From NCBI RefSeq assembly GCF_900176485.1, contig NZ_FWYD01000005.1:1-64000 (forward strand): a DNA stretch of 64,000 nt. The letters are read 5' to 3'. Below, piece after piece: positions 17,841 through 26,431 of this stretch. Below the pieces are notes generated by a model, which was given only the letters and a program-made list of their open reading frames with translations, did no database searches and was not told the origin of the DNA. The translations under genes were made by a program, and so were the position numbers. How positions within the stretch are numbered: the first letter of the stretch is position 1; each line of letters starts with the position of its first letter. This stretch comes from Primorskyibacter flagellatus. GTDB lineage: Bacteria; Pseudomonadota; Alphaproteobacteria; Rhodobacterales; Rhodobacteraceae.

Positions 17841-18905
17841 TCAACCGGCCCGTCGTGCGGCTTCGGGATCGGATGAGCCGCCTTGGGGAACCAACGAGCG
17901 CACCAGATCGGTCATCTCCAGTATTCCAACCTGTTTGCCGTCCTTCATCACACGGTAACGGTTGGTCGTATCGCCGCCCGACCTTTCGATTAACGATTCC
18001 AGGTTATCATCGTGATCGACTTCGCCGCTGATTTCGCCCATCTCTTCGGTCGTTTTGCGCATGACCGAACGCACACGCAAAACGCGGGCGCGGTTGATGT
18101 CGCTGACAAAGTCTTCGATGTAGGGGTCGCACGGGTTCAAAAGGATATGTTGCGGTTCCCCCTGCTGGACGATGAACCCGTCTTTGAGGATCACCAGATG
18201 GTCGGCCAGCTTTAGGGATTCATCCAGATCGTGGGTGATGAACACCACGGTTTTTTGCAACTCGGCCTGCAATTCGATCAGCAGGTTTTGCATGTCGGTG
18301 CGGATCAGCGGGTCAAGTGCCGAGAACGCCTCGTCCATCAGCATGATGTCGGAATTACTGGTCAATGCGCGGGCGATGCCCACACGCTGTTGCATCCCGC
18401 CCGAAAGCTGATGGGGATACTGTTCGCCTTGTCCCTCAAGCCCGACACGGGCCAGCCATTTGCGCGCTTCGTCTTCGTATTTCTTCTTGCTTTTGCCTTC
18501 GATTGAAGGGGCAAGGCCCGTGTTTTCCAGAACTGTGCGATGCGGAAACAGTGCGAATTTCTGGAACACCATCGACATCCGGTGTTGCCGCAGGTCGCGC
18601 AACTGCTTGTCGCTGTAGGAAAGAATGTCGTCGCCGTCCACCAGCACTTCGCCGGCGGTCGGGTCGATCAGACGATTCAGGTGCCGGATCAGGGTCGATT
18701 TCCCCGACCCCGACAACCCCATGATGACTGTTGTCTTGCCCGCAGGCATATCGACATTGATGTCGTTCAGGCCCAGAACGTGGTTATGTTCCGCCAGCAA
18801 GTCGGTCTTGCCCATCCCGTTCTTCACATGCTCAAGCGCCATCTCCGGGTCATTTCCGAAGATTTTGTAAAGGTTCCGGATTTTGATTTTGATATCGTCT
18901 GACAT
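17841..18905 (-). CDS. proV: Betaine/proline-type ABC transporter ATPase (ProV/OpuAA)
   Basis: 354 residues, start at the ATG preceded by AAGGGAAC. The N-terminal ABC ATPase has Walker A (GLSGSGKST), a Q-loop (MVFQKFALFPHRTVLEN), the signature (LSGGMQQR), Walker B (IMLMDEAFSALDP) and an H-loop (VVFITHD). The long N-terminal extension (GKTDLLAEHNHVLGLNDI) and a C-terminal CBS-like regulatory region are typical of ProV/OpuAA ATPases of quaternary amine importers. It powers uptake of a compatible solute such as glycine betaine or choline across the inner membrane. It is the last gene of a four-gene operon, ten bases after the permease. Exact substrate is not readable from the ATPase. Confidence 0.9.
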   Translation of the reverse strand: MSDDIKIKIRNLYKIFGNDPEMALEHVKNGMGKTDLLAEHNHVLGLNDINVDMPAGKTTVIMGLSGSGKSTLIRHLNRLIDPTAGEVLVDGDDILSYSDKQLRDLRQHRMSMVFQKFALFPHRTVLENTGLAPSIEGKSKKKYEDEARKWLARVGLEGQGEQYPHQLSGGMQQRVGIARALTSNSDIMLMDEAFSALDPLIRTDMQNLLIELQAELQKTVVFITHDLDESLKLADHLVILKDGFIVQQGEPQHILLNPCDPYIEDFVSDINRARVLRVRSVMRKTTEEMGEISGEVDHDDNLESLIERSGGDTTNRYRVMKDGKQVGILEMTDLVRSLVPQGGSSDPEAARRAG

Positions 18906-18915
18906 GTCCGTTCCC

Positions 18916-19962
18916 TTATTTCGGCTGGCTGGAATTGATGCGGGCAAGTGCTGCTTTGGTCACCCGGTCAAGGATGATTGCAAGCAGAACAATTCCCAGA
19001 CCCGAAAGCAGGCCGACGCCCAGTTCCAGACTGCGGATACCGCGCAGGACAAGCACGCCAAGGCCCGGTGCGGATACCAGCGATGCGATGACAACCATCG
19101 CAAGGCTCATCATGATGGTCTGGTTGACCCCGGCCATGATATTGGGCAAGGCCAGCGGAATTTGGACCCCGAACAGTTTTTGACGGCTGGTCATCCCAAA
19201 GGCGTCCGCGGCCTCGATTACGTCCTGGTCAACAAGGCGAATACCAAGGTCGGTCAGGCGCACCACGGGCACGATGGCGTAAAGAATGATCGCGATGCCG
19301 TATAGCTTTGGTTCCGTCACCGAAAACAGGAAAATCAGCGGGATCAAATAGACAAAGGGTGGTAGGGTTTGCAGCATGTCGAGGATCGGGATCATGATCC
19401 GTTGCGTGCGGTCACTTCGCGACATTGCAATGCCTATCGGCACCCCCAACAGCACGCAAATGAAGGCACAGACGAAAATGATCGCCAGCGTCTGCATGGT
19501 GTAGTCATAGTAGTCGACGAATGCGAGAAATCCAAAACACAGCGCGACAAGCCCGACCAGTTTCCGCGACCGGCCAACCGCATAGGTGATCAGCATCAGC
19601 AGCGGGATCATGATCCACCACGGCACAGCCTGCATCACCCACAGCATTTCGTTCAGCGCCCAGCTAAGCGGTTGGGTCAATGGATCGACAACCACCTTTA
19701 GACTGTCCTTGATGTTCAGGAACCCGCTTTCCAGACCTGTGGTCAGGTCGCGCGATTGCGGAATCGCGTCGCAGGCGTCATGCAGATTGTCGAGCGACGG
19801 GAATGGCGTGTCCCATGCCGAAACCTCGACCGCGTCGCCAGTGGTTTTGCCGAGCAAGTCAGCCATCGACATCGGGCCGCTGCTGCCATTCTCGCCACCG
19901 TCACCGCCATCGCACCAGTCCCGCAGGCCCAGCTTGTCGAATATGAAATCGTAAGTTGCCAT
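18916..19962 (-). CDS. proW: Betaine/proline-type ABC transporter permease (ProW)
   Basis: 348 residues. An N-terminal soluble stretch of about 110 residues precedes six or so membrane helices with the binding-protein-dependent permease signature (EAADAFGMTSRQKLFGVQIP), where the EAA loop contacts the ATPase. The long N-terminal tail is usual for ProW-type proteins. The ATG at 19962 follows GAGGGA; an ATG at 19998 in the same frame is a weaker alternative. It sits between the second binding protein and the ATPase and pairs with both to form the importer. Confidence 0.9.
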   Translation of the reverse strand: MATYDFIFDKLGLRDWCDGGDGGENGSSGPMSMADLLGKTTGDAVEVSAWDTPFPSLDNLHDACDAIPQSRDLTTGLESGFLNIKDSLKVVVDPLTQPLSWALNEMLWVMQAVPWWIMIPLLMLITYAVGRSRKLVGLVALCFGFLAFVDYYDYTMQTLAIIFVCAFICVLLGVPIGIAMSRSDRTQRIMIPILDMLQTLPPFVYLIPLIFLFSVTEPKLYGIAIILYAIVPVVRLTDLGIRLVDQDVIEAADAFGMTSRQKLFGVQIPLALPNIMAGVNQTIMMSLAMVVIASLVSAPGLGVLVLRGIRSLELGVGLLSGLGIVLLAIILDRVTKAALARINSSQPK

Positions 19963-20074
19963 CCGTCCCTCGTCCGGGGGCATTTCGCGGCCCCTCATGG
20001 TTCAGTTATCCAGCATTTGGAATGCAACGAGCCGGCGCGTTATGTACCGGATCGTCGTAATTTGTGATCGTGCC

Positions 20075-21043
20075 CTACTCGGCCAGAAGCTTGGACAGGC
20101 GCTGACGGGCATCATCGTTCAGCCAGTCAGCCCACTCGTCCTTGTTGTTCTGTAGGAAATACACGGCCGCCTCTTCGGTCGACGCGTTGTTTTCGCCCTG
20201 CCAAGCCAGAAGCGCGCTCATCTCATCGGTCGAAAAGCTGATGTTGGAGATCAGTTTGGCCACTTCGGGTTCACGTTCGGTAAAGCTGGTCGTGGCGACC
20301 GTATAGACAAGGCTGGGCGGATAGGCTGTTTTCTGAGGATTGCCGAAATCCGGGTCAAGATTGCTTTCGTGAAGCTCGGCGTTGGCCTCACCGATATCGA
20401 CCATCGTCATGTCGAAACGGCCCATGATTGCCGTTGGCTCCCAGTAGTAACCGAACCACGGCTCTTTGGCCTCATAGGCGGCGGCGAGCGATGCAGCGAG
20501 AGTCTGGCCGGAACCGTGGTCGAAAATCTCGATCCCCGCGTCCTCGACGCCATAGGCCCGCGCGATGTTGTGGTTGATGATATTGCACACCCAGCCGCCA
20601 TCGGGGCAGTTGTTGAAACGGTTGCCGACCAGTTCGGGGTTATCCAAGATCCCTTGAATCGTTTTCAACTCGGGATGTTCGTCGGCCAGATATGTCGGAA
20701 TCCACCATGCCTCGATGCCGCCGGGGTCCAGAACCTGTGCCATGTCTTCGATCACGCCTTCGGCCTTCAGCTTATCATAAGCCTCTCCAGCCGAGTTTAC
20801 CCAAAGTTCGGTGACGATGTCGGGTTCTTCGTTTTCCGCCAGCGAGGTCAGCGCCGGGATGGTATCCGAGGGCACACGGGTCACGGTACAGCCGTAGCCC
20901 TGCTCCATCAGAAAGGTCGAAATTTCGGTGGTGATGATCGCCGAGGCGAATGTCATCTCGGTGATCGAAACCTCGCCGCAATCGGCAAGCGCGGCGGCGG
21001 GAAAGGCGGCGCTGATAAGGGACGCAATAACAGTCTTTTTCAT
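20075..21043 (-). CDS. Quaternary-amine ABC transporter binding protein, second copy (ProX/OpuAC type)
   Basis: 322 residues with a Sec signal peptide (MKKTVIASLISAAFPAAALA, cleavage before DCGEV), so periplasmic. The OpuAC-type fold is shown by EMTFASA near the mature N-terminus, ELWVNSAGEAYDKL, GIEAWWIPTYLA and WFGYYWEPTAIM; aromatic residues of this kind cage quaternary ammonium groups in the family. It is a paralogue of the binding protein encoded just upstream, with roughly half its residues shared by eye. Both carry a Cys near the mature N-terminus and a CPDG-x2-C motif (here CPDGGWVC), possibly a disulfide. Two different binding proteins feeding one permease would widen the substrate range. 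Confidence 0.88.
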   Translation of the reverse strand: MKKTVIASLISAAFPAAALADCGEVSITEMTFASAIITTEISTFLMEQGYGCTVTRVPSDTIPALTSLAENEEPDIVTELWVNSAGEAYDKLKAEGVIEDMAQVLDPGGIEAWWIPTYLADEHPELKTIQGILDNPELVGNRFNNCPDGGWVCNIINHNIARAYGVEDAGIEIFDHGSGQTLAASLAAAYEAKEPWFGYYWEPTAIMGRFDMTMVDIGEANAELHESNLDPDFGNPQKTAYPPSLVYTVATTSFTEREPEVAKLISNISFSTDEMSALLAWQGENNASTEEAAVYFLQNNKDEWADWLNDDARQRLSKLLAE

Positions 21044-21080
21044 GTTAGGTCTCTTTTTCTTGCTTTTTGTCATAAGAATT

Positions 21081-21105
21081 GGGCGGGACCACAATGGTCC
21101 CGCCC
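21081..21105 (-). terminator. Perfect 11-bp hairpin between the two binding-protein genes
   Basis: GGGCGGGACCA and TGGTCCCGCCC flank a three-base loop, nine bases beyond the first binding-protein stop codon. The minus-strand bases that follow are not a T run. It most likely acts as a partial terminator or an mRNA 3' stabiliser, raising the first binding protein over the rest of the operon, as in many ABC operons (inference). Confidence 0.7.
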
Positions 21106-21114
21106 GATTTCGGA

Positions 21115-22086
21115 TCACTTCAACAGTGCCGAAAGCTTCTCACGCGCGTCGTCATTGATCCACTCTTTCCAGATGTCGGCGTTATTGCTCAGGAAGTAGA
21201 CGGCCGCCTCTTCACTGCTGGCGTTGTTCTCGTCCATCCATGCCAGAAGGCCGCTCATCTGGTCGGTCTTGAACTGGACGTTGGACATCATCTCGGAAAT
21301 CTCGGGGTGAGAGGCCTGAAAGTCCTTGGTCACAACGGTCAGGATCGGAGCGGTCGCAAATTCGGTCACGGCAGCATCCGGGGAATCCGCGTTCGCATTG
21401 GCTTTCTGAGCCGCCTCGTTCTCTTCACCCAAGCTGACCTTGGTCATGTCGAACTTGCCCAGCGGCGTGGTTGGGCCCCAGTAGTAACCGAACCACGGCT
21501 TTTCGCTTTGAACTGCCGCTGCCATCGACGTGGCCAGCGTTTCGCCCGATCCGTGGTTGAACACCTCGATGCCCGAACCTTCCAGATCCATCGCGCGGAT
21601 CAGGTTGTCGTTGACGATCCGGCAGCCCCAGCCATCAGGACAGTTGTTGAACATGCCGCCGACCAAATCTGGGTTCGCCATGACACCTTCGATGGTTTTC
21701 AGTTCGGGGTGCGCCTCGGCCAGATATGTCGGAATCCACCAGCCTTCGACACCGCCGGGCTCAAGAACAGACGTCAATTCGACGATCTTGCCGTCGGCCT
21801 TGATCTTCTTATAGGCGTCACCGGCCGAGTTCGGCCAAAGTTCCGGCACGATATCGGGTTCGTTGTTTTCCGACAGCGACGTGACGGCGGGCGTGGTGTC
21901 GGACGGTACGACGGTGACATCGCAGCCATAGCCTTGCTCCAGCAGGAAATTGGACACCGCAACCACGACACCGGCCGAGGCCCAGTTCATCTCGGCGATG
22001 GTGATTTCACCGCAATCCTCTTGTGCCATGGCCGCTCCGGGGGCGATGACGGCTGCAAGGGCAGCGCTAAGAATATAGCGTTTCAT
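21115..22086 (-). CDS. Quaternary-amine ABC transporter binding protein, first copy (ProX/OpuAC type)
   Basis: 323 residues, first gene of the operon. The ATG at 22086 is preceded by AGGAG at eight bases; the in-frame GTG at 22095 lies too close to that site. A Sec signal peptide (ending GAAMAQ) directs it to the periplasm. Mature features match OpuAC-type proteins: EMNWASAG, ELWPNSAGDAYKKI, GVEGWWIPTYLA, CPDGWGC and WFGYYWGPTTPLG. The aromatic W-W and Y-Y-W clusters are the expected quaternary-amine cage. Candidate ligands in marine Rhodobacteraceae are glycine betaine, choline, carnitine, DMSP or TMAO; I cannot choose between them. Confidence 0.9.
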   Translation of the reverse strand: MKRYILSAALAAVIAPGAAMAQEDCGEITIAEMNWASAGVVVAVSNFLLEQGYGCDVTVVPSDTTPAVTSLSENNEPDIVPELWPNSAGDAYKKIKADGKIVELTSVLEPGGVEGWWIPTYLAEAHPELKTIEGVMANPDLVGGMFNNCPDGWGCRIVNDNLIRAMDLEGSGIEVFNHGSGETLATSMAAAVQSEKPWFGYYWGPTTPLGKFDMTKVSLGEENEAAQKANANADSPDAAVTEFATAPILTVVTKDFQASHPEISEMMSNVQFKTDQMSGLLAWMDENNASSEEAAVYFLSNNADIWKEWINDDAREKLSALLK

Positions 22087-22531
22087 ATTGGACACTCCTG
22101 TTTGTTAATTCAGTTTGGCGACCGCAAGGACGTCGCAGTTTGCCAGCAAAGCATCGTTATGGGTGCCATCATCAGGTCTCCCTCTGCATGACGCAGGGGC
22201 CCCAACTCTTGTTGTTTGCCTGATAAGAAGATGGTCTGGTCCAACGCTTTTTGCTTCTACCAGAACCTACTACAGCAGCGTAAATTTGCAACCCGACTGC
22301 CAATCCGCGCCAGTCGGGATGCCATCCGATGCTAGAACACATGCCCGTCCATGAAGCGGATTGAACACCAGATTCACCAATGGCTTCATCCAAGGCGTCA
22401 CTAAAATTTGCAGTTATGAGCCGTGCATGTATTCCCATCAACGCCACGGAAAGAGGTGATTCCGGAAATCTGAACAGCCAAGATTAGAGGATTTTCCGCG
22501 CAACAGTGGTCCGCGCAACAGTGACATGATG
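22087..22531. other. Upstream region of the ABC operon, no gene
   Basis: Should contain the promoter of the leftward ABC transporter operon. No gene is supported on either strand. A short duplication occurs at about 22,495-22,523 (GCGCAACAGTG followed by a second GCGCAACAGTG), close to the insertion-sequence remnants on the right. Confidence 0.35.
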
Positions 22532-22679
22532 CTGCGAGCGAGGAGAAGACCCTGATCGCGCTGGCACGGGTTTTGAAGTCCACCCGAACCAGATCAAACG
22601 GTGAAGCGACCAGTTTCTTGAGCGCGCGCGGGGTGTTTGATGATGGCCTGAAAGCCAGGCCGGAACCGGAGTTCGACGC
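22532..22679 (+). mobile_element. IS3-family orfA remnant, frameshifted
   Basis: Translating across frames gives EEKTLIALAR, then FEVHPNQIKR, a TGA where Trp is usual, SDQFLERARGV, and FDDGLKARPEPE. This is the helix-turn-helix protein OrfA of IS3-family elements (pattern VHPNQI-x-W, LLE-x-A-x-VF). Two frameshifts and one stop show it is long dead. No terminal repeats are evident. Confidence 0.7.
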
Positions 22680-22800
22680 TACGCCAGCAATCGCTACAGC
22701 GTTCCATCCCGTTTCGCCGGAAAGATGTGTCGCAGCGCGCCTATGCGGGCCGGATCGTGCTGGTGTCAGGCCCGCATGTCGCGACACCTGCGCCTTCAAG
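22680..22800 (+). mobile_element. IS21-family istA C-terminal remnant
   Basis: Reads YASNRYSVPSRFAG and, after a one-base shift, KDVSQRAYAGRIVLVSGP, the beta-barrel segment near the C-terminus of IS21-family IstA transposases (NRYSVPSRF-x-G, AYA-x-RI). It abuts the IS3 trace directly, so one element was inserted into or fused with the other before decay. Confidence 0.6.
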
Positions 22801-22907
22801 CACGGGCCGCAGCCGCCATACATCGCCCTGTCAGCGACCTTGGCGAGGTTGCTACGGGTGCAGACTTGCAACGCCGAGATACAGAAGGGTCAGCACGCAG
22901 GGCGTTC

Positions 22908-24227
22908 TCAGCCGATGATAAGCTGCGGAAAGGCGGCGATCAGTACCAGCACTGTCAACATCACCGCGACATAAGGCAGGGCACCTGCGAAAATCGACTC
23001 TAGGCGCACGTTGCTGTCACCGAGTGTTGAATGCACTGTAAAGATCGATATCCCGAATGGCGGCGTAAGCAGACCGACCTCGACGGCGATAACAGTGATG
23101 ATGCCGAACTGGATCAGATCGTAGCCGAGGCTCTGCGCAATTGGGGCCGCGATGGGCACCACGATCAAGAGGATCGAGCTGCTGTCGAGGATCATGCCCA
23201 AGAGCAGCACCAACACTACATAGACTACGAGGAAACCCACCGGGCCAAAGCCGCTGTCGGTGACAAAGGTTCCGATGGCCGACGGAATTCCAGCCACGGC
23301 CAGCATCTGGCTGTAGAATCCCGCAGCAACCAGCAGCGCCAGGATGCCTACTGAGATCGTGCCGGTCTCGCTCAAAACGGCCCAGCAGCGCCGCAGGTCG
23401 AGGCTGCGGCGCAACACCGCAATCACAAGTGCGGCAAAGGCGCCGACGCCGCCGGCCTCGGTGGGGGTGAAAAAGCCGCTGTAGAGCCCGCCCAGCACGA
23501 AGGTGACCAGCACGATGATGGGGGTGATCTTGCGCAGGATCTCAGGCAGCGTCATCTGCGGATAGCTCTCTCGGTCCTGCCGGCCCGGGGCGTCCTGCTT
23601 GGCAAAGACCAGCCCCGGCGTGAATTTCGCCGCGAACAGGATCCACAGAACGAAGCCGCCAGCCAGCAGTGCGCCTGGCACGAGGCCGGCAATGAACATC
23701 CGCCCGATGGATTGCTCGGCCAGTACGCCATAGATGATCAGCAGCAGGCTCGGCGGGATCAACATGCCCAGCACCGAACTGCCGGCAACCGTCCCGGCGG
23801 AAAAGGATGGGGCATAGCCGTGGCGGGTCATCTCCGGCACCGCGACCTTGGTAAACACCGCTGCCGAGGCGATCGATACACCGGTGACGGCGGCAAAGAC
23901 GGTATTTGCCGCCACCGTGGCGATGCCCAGCCCGCCCAGCAGACGCCGCAGCCCGGCTTCGGCCACATCGAAGGTGTCCTTGCCGACATTCGAGATGCTG
24001 ACCAGATGGCCCATCAGCACGAACAGGGGAATGGTGGCAAAGAGATAGCTGGCCACGCCATTATAGGTGGCGATCGACATCAGCCGCATCGACAGGTCGA
24101 AGTTGTCGCGCATGATCCAGACGCCGGCGAAGGCCACGACCATCAGCGCGATGGCGATCCTCATCCCGAGCAGGACCAAGGCAAAGAGCACGCCTATGAG
24201 GATCAATCCGATAGTGATATTGCTCAT
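22908..24227 (-). CDS. TRAP transporter large permease (DctM)
   Basis: 439 residues with about 12 membrane helices and the DctM hallmarks, such as VLMGHLVSISNVG, the conserved IPPSLLLIIYGVLAEQSIG and a final LLTPPFGISIF segment. DctM forms the elevator-type sodium-coupled channel of a tripartite ATP-independent periplasmic transporter. It overlaps the small permease gene by four bases (ATGA), so the two are translationally coupled. Together with the binding protein and the molybdenum hydroxylase genes upstream it forms one operon, implying that the imported carboxylate-type substrate is the hydroxylase substrate. Confidence 0.93.
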   Translation of the reverse strand: MSNITIGLILIGVLFALVLLGMRIAIALMVVAFAGVWIMRDNFDLSMRLMSIATYNGVASYLFATIPLFVLMGHLVSISNVGKDTFDVAEAGLRRLLGGLGIATVAANTVFAAVTGVSIASAAVFTKVAVPEMTRHGYAPSFSAGTVAGSSVLGMLIPPSLLLIIYGVLAEQSIGRMFIAGLVPGALLAGGFVLWILFAAKFTPGLVFAKQDAPGRQDRESYPQMTLPEILRKITPIIVLVTFVLGGLYSGFFTPTEAGGVGAFAALVIAVLRRSLDLRRCWAVLSETGTISVGILALLVAAGFYSQMLAVAGIPSAIGTFVTDSGFGPVGFLVVYVVLVLLLGMILDSSSILLIVVPIAAPIAQSLGYDLIQFGIITVIAVEVGLLTPPFGISIFTVHSTLGDSNVRLESIFAGALPYVAVMLTVLVLIAAFPQLIIG

Positions 24228-24775
24228 GGCAGCGGCCTCCGGGGCATACGGATTTTCGCGGCGCAGTCCGCGGCAACGACGATGAAGGCAAGGCTCGTGG
24301 CGGCCCCGCCGATCACCACCAGCAGGTGAAAGGGCACGGTCGGCAGCGTCCAGACCCCGCGCACTCCGAAGAAGTCCGAACTGACCCAGGCGTCATGGGT
24401 GTCGGGCAAGGCGGCGATTGCCACCAGCGCGAAAATCCCCGCCCCGGCCAGCGCGAACAGGGTGTCCAGCAGATGAAGGGCGCGCGGCGACAGCCGCTCG
24501 ATCCCGCGCAATAGGAAATCCGACCGGATCAGCGTGCCGTTCAGCGCCGCTGGGGGCAGCAGCAGAAAGACAATGGCTCCGACCGAGCGGGCCGAAATTT
24601 CGGCCACGCCGATGATCGGCGCGGCCAAGAGGTTGCGGCTGATCACGTCGGCGACGATCAGCATCATGATCCCGAAGATCCACAGGGTGCCGACCGCCGC
24701 CATGGCGTTCAGGGTCAAGGCCAGCCCGCGCCGCAGCGCAGGCAGGCCGGGAACGGATGATGTGGCGCGTTGCAT
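24224..24775 (-). CDS. TRAP transporter small permease (DctQ)
   Basis: 183 residues, four predicted membrane helices, typical of DctQ (WIFGIMMLIVADVISRNLL, where the DV-x-x-RN motif is the family signature). The ATG is preceded by GAGGGAG. It stabilises the DctM subunit in the inner membrane. The frame is open further upstream, but that part is low-complexity and overlaps the binding-protein gene end, so I start at 24775. Confidence 0.9.
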   Translation of the reverse strand: MQRATSSVPGLPALRRGLALTLNAMAAVGTLWIFGIMMLIVADVISRNLLAAPIIGVAEISARSVGAIVFLLLPPAALNGTLIRSDFLLRGIERLSPRALHLLDTLFALAGAGIFALVAIAALPDTHDAWVSSDFFGVRGVWTLPTVPFHLLVVIGGAATSLAFIVVAADCAAKIRMPRRPLP

Positions 24776-24816
24776 GCGGTCTCCCTCGTGACGCTCGTTC
24801 GGTTGTGGCGGCGGGC

Positions 24817-25890
24817 TCAGAGCCCGGCGGACCAATCCCGCGCCGGGGTGATGCCGCGGGTCTCGAGTTCGGCAAAATAGGCCTCGAGCACCGTGGCCGC
24901 CGGAGCGCCATTGGCATCCAGCCAAGGTTTGGTGACATTCGGCAGCGCGGCTGCCCAGCGTGCGCGCTCGGCGCTGGCCATCTCGGTCACCTGTAGTCCG
25001 GCGGCTTTCATCTCGGTCATCGCTTCGGTCGCCCGCTTGGTGATATACTCCCCATGGGCGCGCGAGGTGATCCGCCCGGCCTCTTTCAGGGCCGCCTGTA
25101 CAGGCGCGGGCGCACGGTCGAAAAAGCGTTTGTTCACGGCGATGCCGCCGAAATACATCGACCCGAAGCCCACCCGCGACAGATGTGGCGCCACCTCGTA
25201 GACCCGGGTCGGCTGGATGCCGGTGGCAAACGACAGCGTTCCCTCGGACACACCGGTCTGAATATCGGTGTAATAGGTGGTCAGCGCGCCATCGACCGGC
25301 GAACAGCCGGTGCCCGCCAGCCAGTTGGCCGAGGTGCCCGGCGCATTCAGGCGGCGGTTGGCGATGTCATCAACCGAGGTGATCGGGAAGGTTGCATAAA
25401 CATCGTAGCTGTCGGTCACCAGCGAGGACAGGTGCACCATGTTCTGATCGGTCCAGCCGGCGCGCAGCTCGGGCAGCTCTTCGGTCAGCTTGTCGAAAAT
25501 GTCGATGGTGACATTGTGGTCGGCATTGGCGAAGGGCGTAAAATAGGTCACGTTCTGGAGCGGCATGGCCGAGCCTTCCCAGACCGTGCCCACCATGCCG
25601 ACATCGACAATGCCGTCACGCACCGCCGCGCGCGTGTCCTTGAACTTGTAGAGCGTGCCGCCGTAATTCTCGTTCCAGCTCACAGTATAGTCGCCACCGG
25701 CATCCGCCAGCAGCTTGTCCAGCGCCGGTTGCAGGGCGTTCTGCATGGCGTAGACCCAGATATTGTTGGTCGGGTGGCTCGATCCGATCTGGATCGAGAT
25801 ATTTTCAGCCGCGATGCTGCGCGTGTTCAGGAACGGCATGGCAAGCGCCGCCGATGTGGTGGCCAGAAAGGCTCTGCGTGTTGTGGTCAT
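24817..25890 (-). CDS. TRAP transporter solute-binding protein (DctP/TAXI-like), Tat-exported
   Basis: 357 residues. The N-terminus (MTTTRRAFLATTSAALAMPF) has a twin-arginine motif with a hydrophobic stretch, so export is probably by Tat. GGAGGA precedes the ATG. The body is a DctP-type periplasmic binding protein: IGSSHPTNNIWVYAM, a long linking helix, NRRLNAPGTSANWLAG where an Arg normally binds the substrate carboxylate (here the R-R-L segment), and VNKRFFDRAP. It delivers substrate to DctQM. The substrate is probably a carboxylate; aromatic or heterocyclic acids would suit the hydroxylase encoded in the same operon (inference). Confidence 0.9.
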   Translation of the reverse strand: MTTTRRAFLATTSAALAMPFLNTRSIAAENISIQIGSSHPTNNIWVYAMQNALQPALDKLLADAGGDYTVSWNENYGGTLYKFKDTRAAVRDGIVDVGMVGTVWEGSAMPLQNVTYFTPFANADHNVTIDIFDKLTEELPELRAGWTDQNMVHLSSLVTDSYDVYATFPITSVDDIANRRLNAPGTSANWLAGTGCSPVDGALTTYYTDIQTGVSEGTLSFATGIQPTRVYEVAPHLSRVGFGSMYFGGIAVNKRFFDRAPAPVQAALKEAGRITSRAHGEYITKRATEAMTEMKAAGLQVTEMASAERARWAAALPNVTKPWLDANGAPAATVLEAYFAELETRGITPARDWSAGL

Positions 25891-25969
25891 TGGTGTCCTC
25901 CTCCCAAGGATGTGTCTTGTTCTGCGCAGTGTCCCGCAGCGCATGCTGCTACCGCCCTGCGCGCGCGGT

Positions 25970-26431
25970 TCATACCGGTCCGGCGGTTTCCGGTACCGCC
26001 AGAATCTCGGACAGGTTGGTGAAAAAGGCGTCGGTCAGCTTCTGCGCCGTGGATTTGATAAGCCGACTGCCGAGCGCGGCCAGCTTGCCGCCCACCGCGA
26101 CATCCGCGTCATACCGCAGGCGCACGCCCGCGCCTTCGGGTGTCAGCGTGACCTGTGCCGCCCCCTTGGCAAATCCGGCAATCCCGCCCGAGCCCTTGCC
26201 GGACAGCGTACAGGAGTGCCCCGGCACGATGTCGCTGAGCACCACGTCGCCCTTGAATCGGGCCGAGACGGGGCCGACCTTCAGCTTCACCACAGCGGCG
26301 AATTCGGTATCACTGGTCTGATCGAGGCTTTCACAGCCCGGAATGGCCGCGGCCAGCACCTCCCGGTCGAAGAGCGCGGCCCAGACGGTCATCGGGTCGG
26401 CGTCGAGAAACTGCTCTCCTTCGAGCTTCAT
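25970..26431 (-). CDS. CoxG-like SRPBCC protein
   Basis: 153 residues of the CoxG / carbon monoxide dehydrogenase subunit G family (MKLEGEQFLDADPMTVWAAL at the start, DREVLAAAIPGCESL, SGKGSGGIAGFAKGAAQVTL). The SRPBCC fold has a hydrophobic cavity; CoxG anchors or assists membrane association of molybdenum hydroxylases. It lacks the long Pro-rich C-terminal anchor of canonical CoxG and ends soon after the core. It overlaps the large-subunit stop by four bases and precedes the TRAP genes. Confidence 0.88.
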   Translation of the reverse strand: MKLEGEQFLDADPMTVWAALFDREVLAAAIPGCESLDQTSDTEFAAVVKLKVGPVSARFKGDVVLSDIVPGHSCTLSGKGSGGIAGFAKGAAQVTLTPEGAGVRLRYDADVAVGGKLAALGSRLIKSTAQKLTDAFFTNLSEILAVPETAGPV

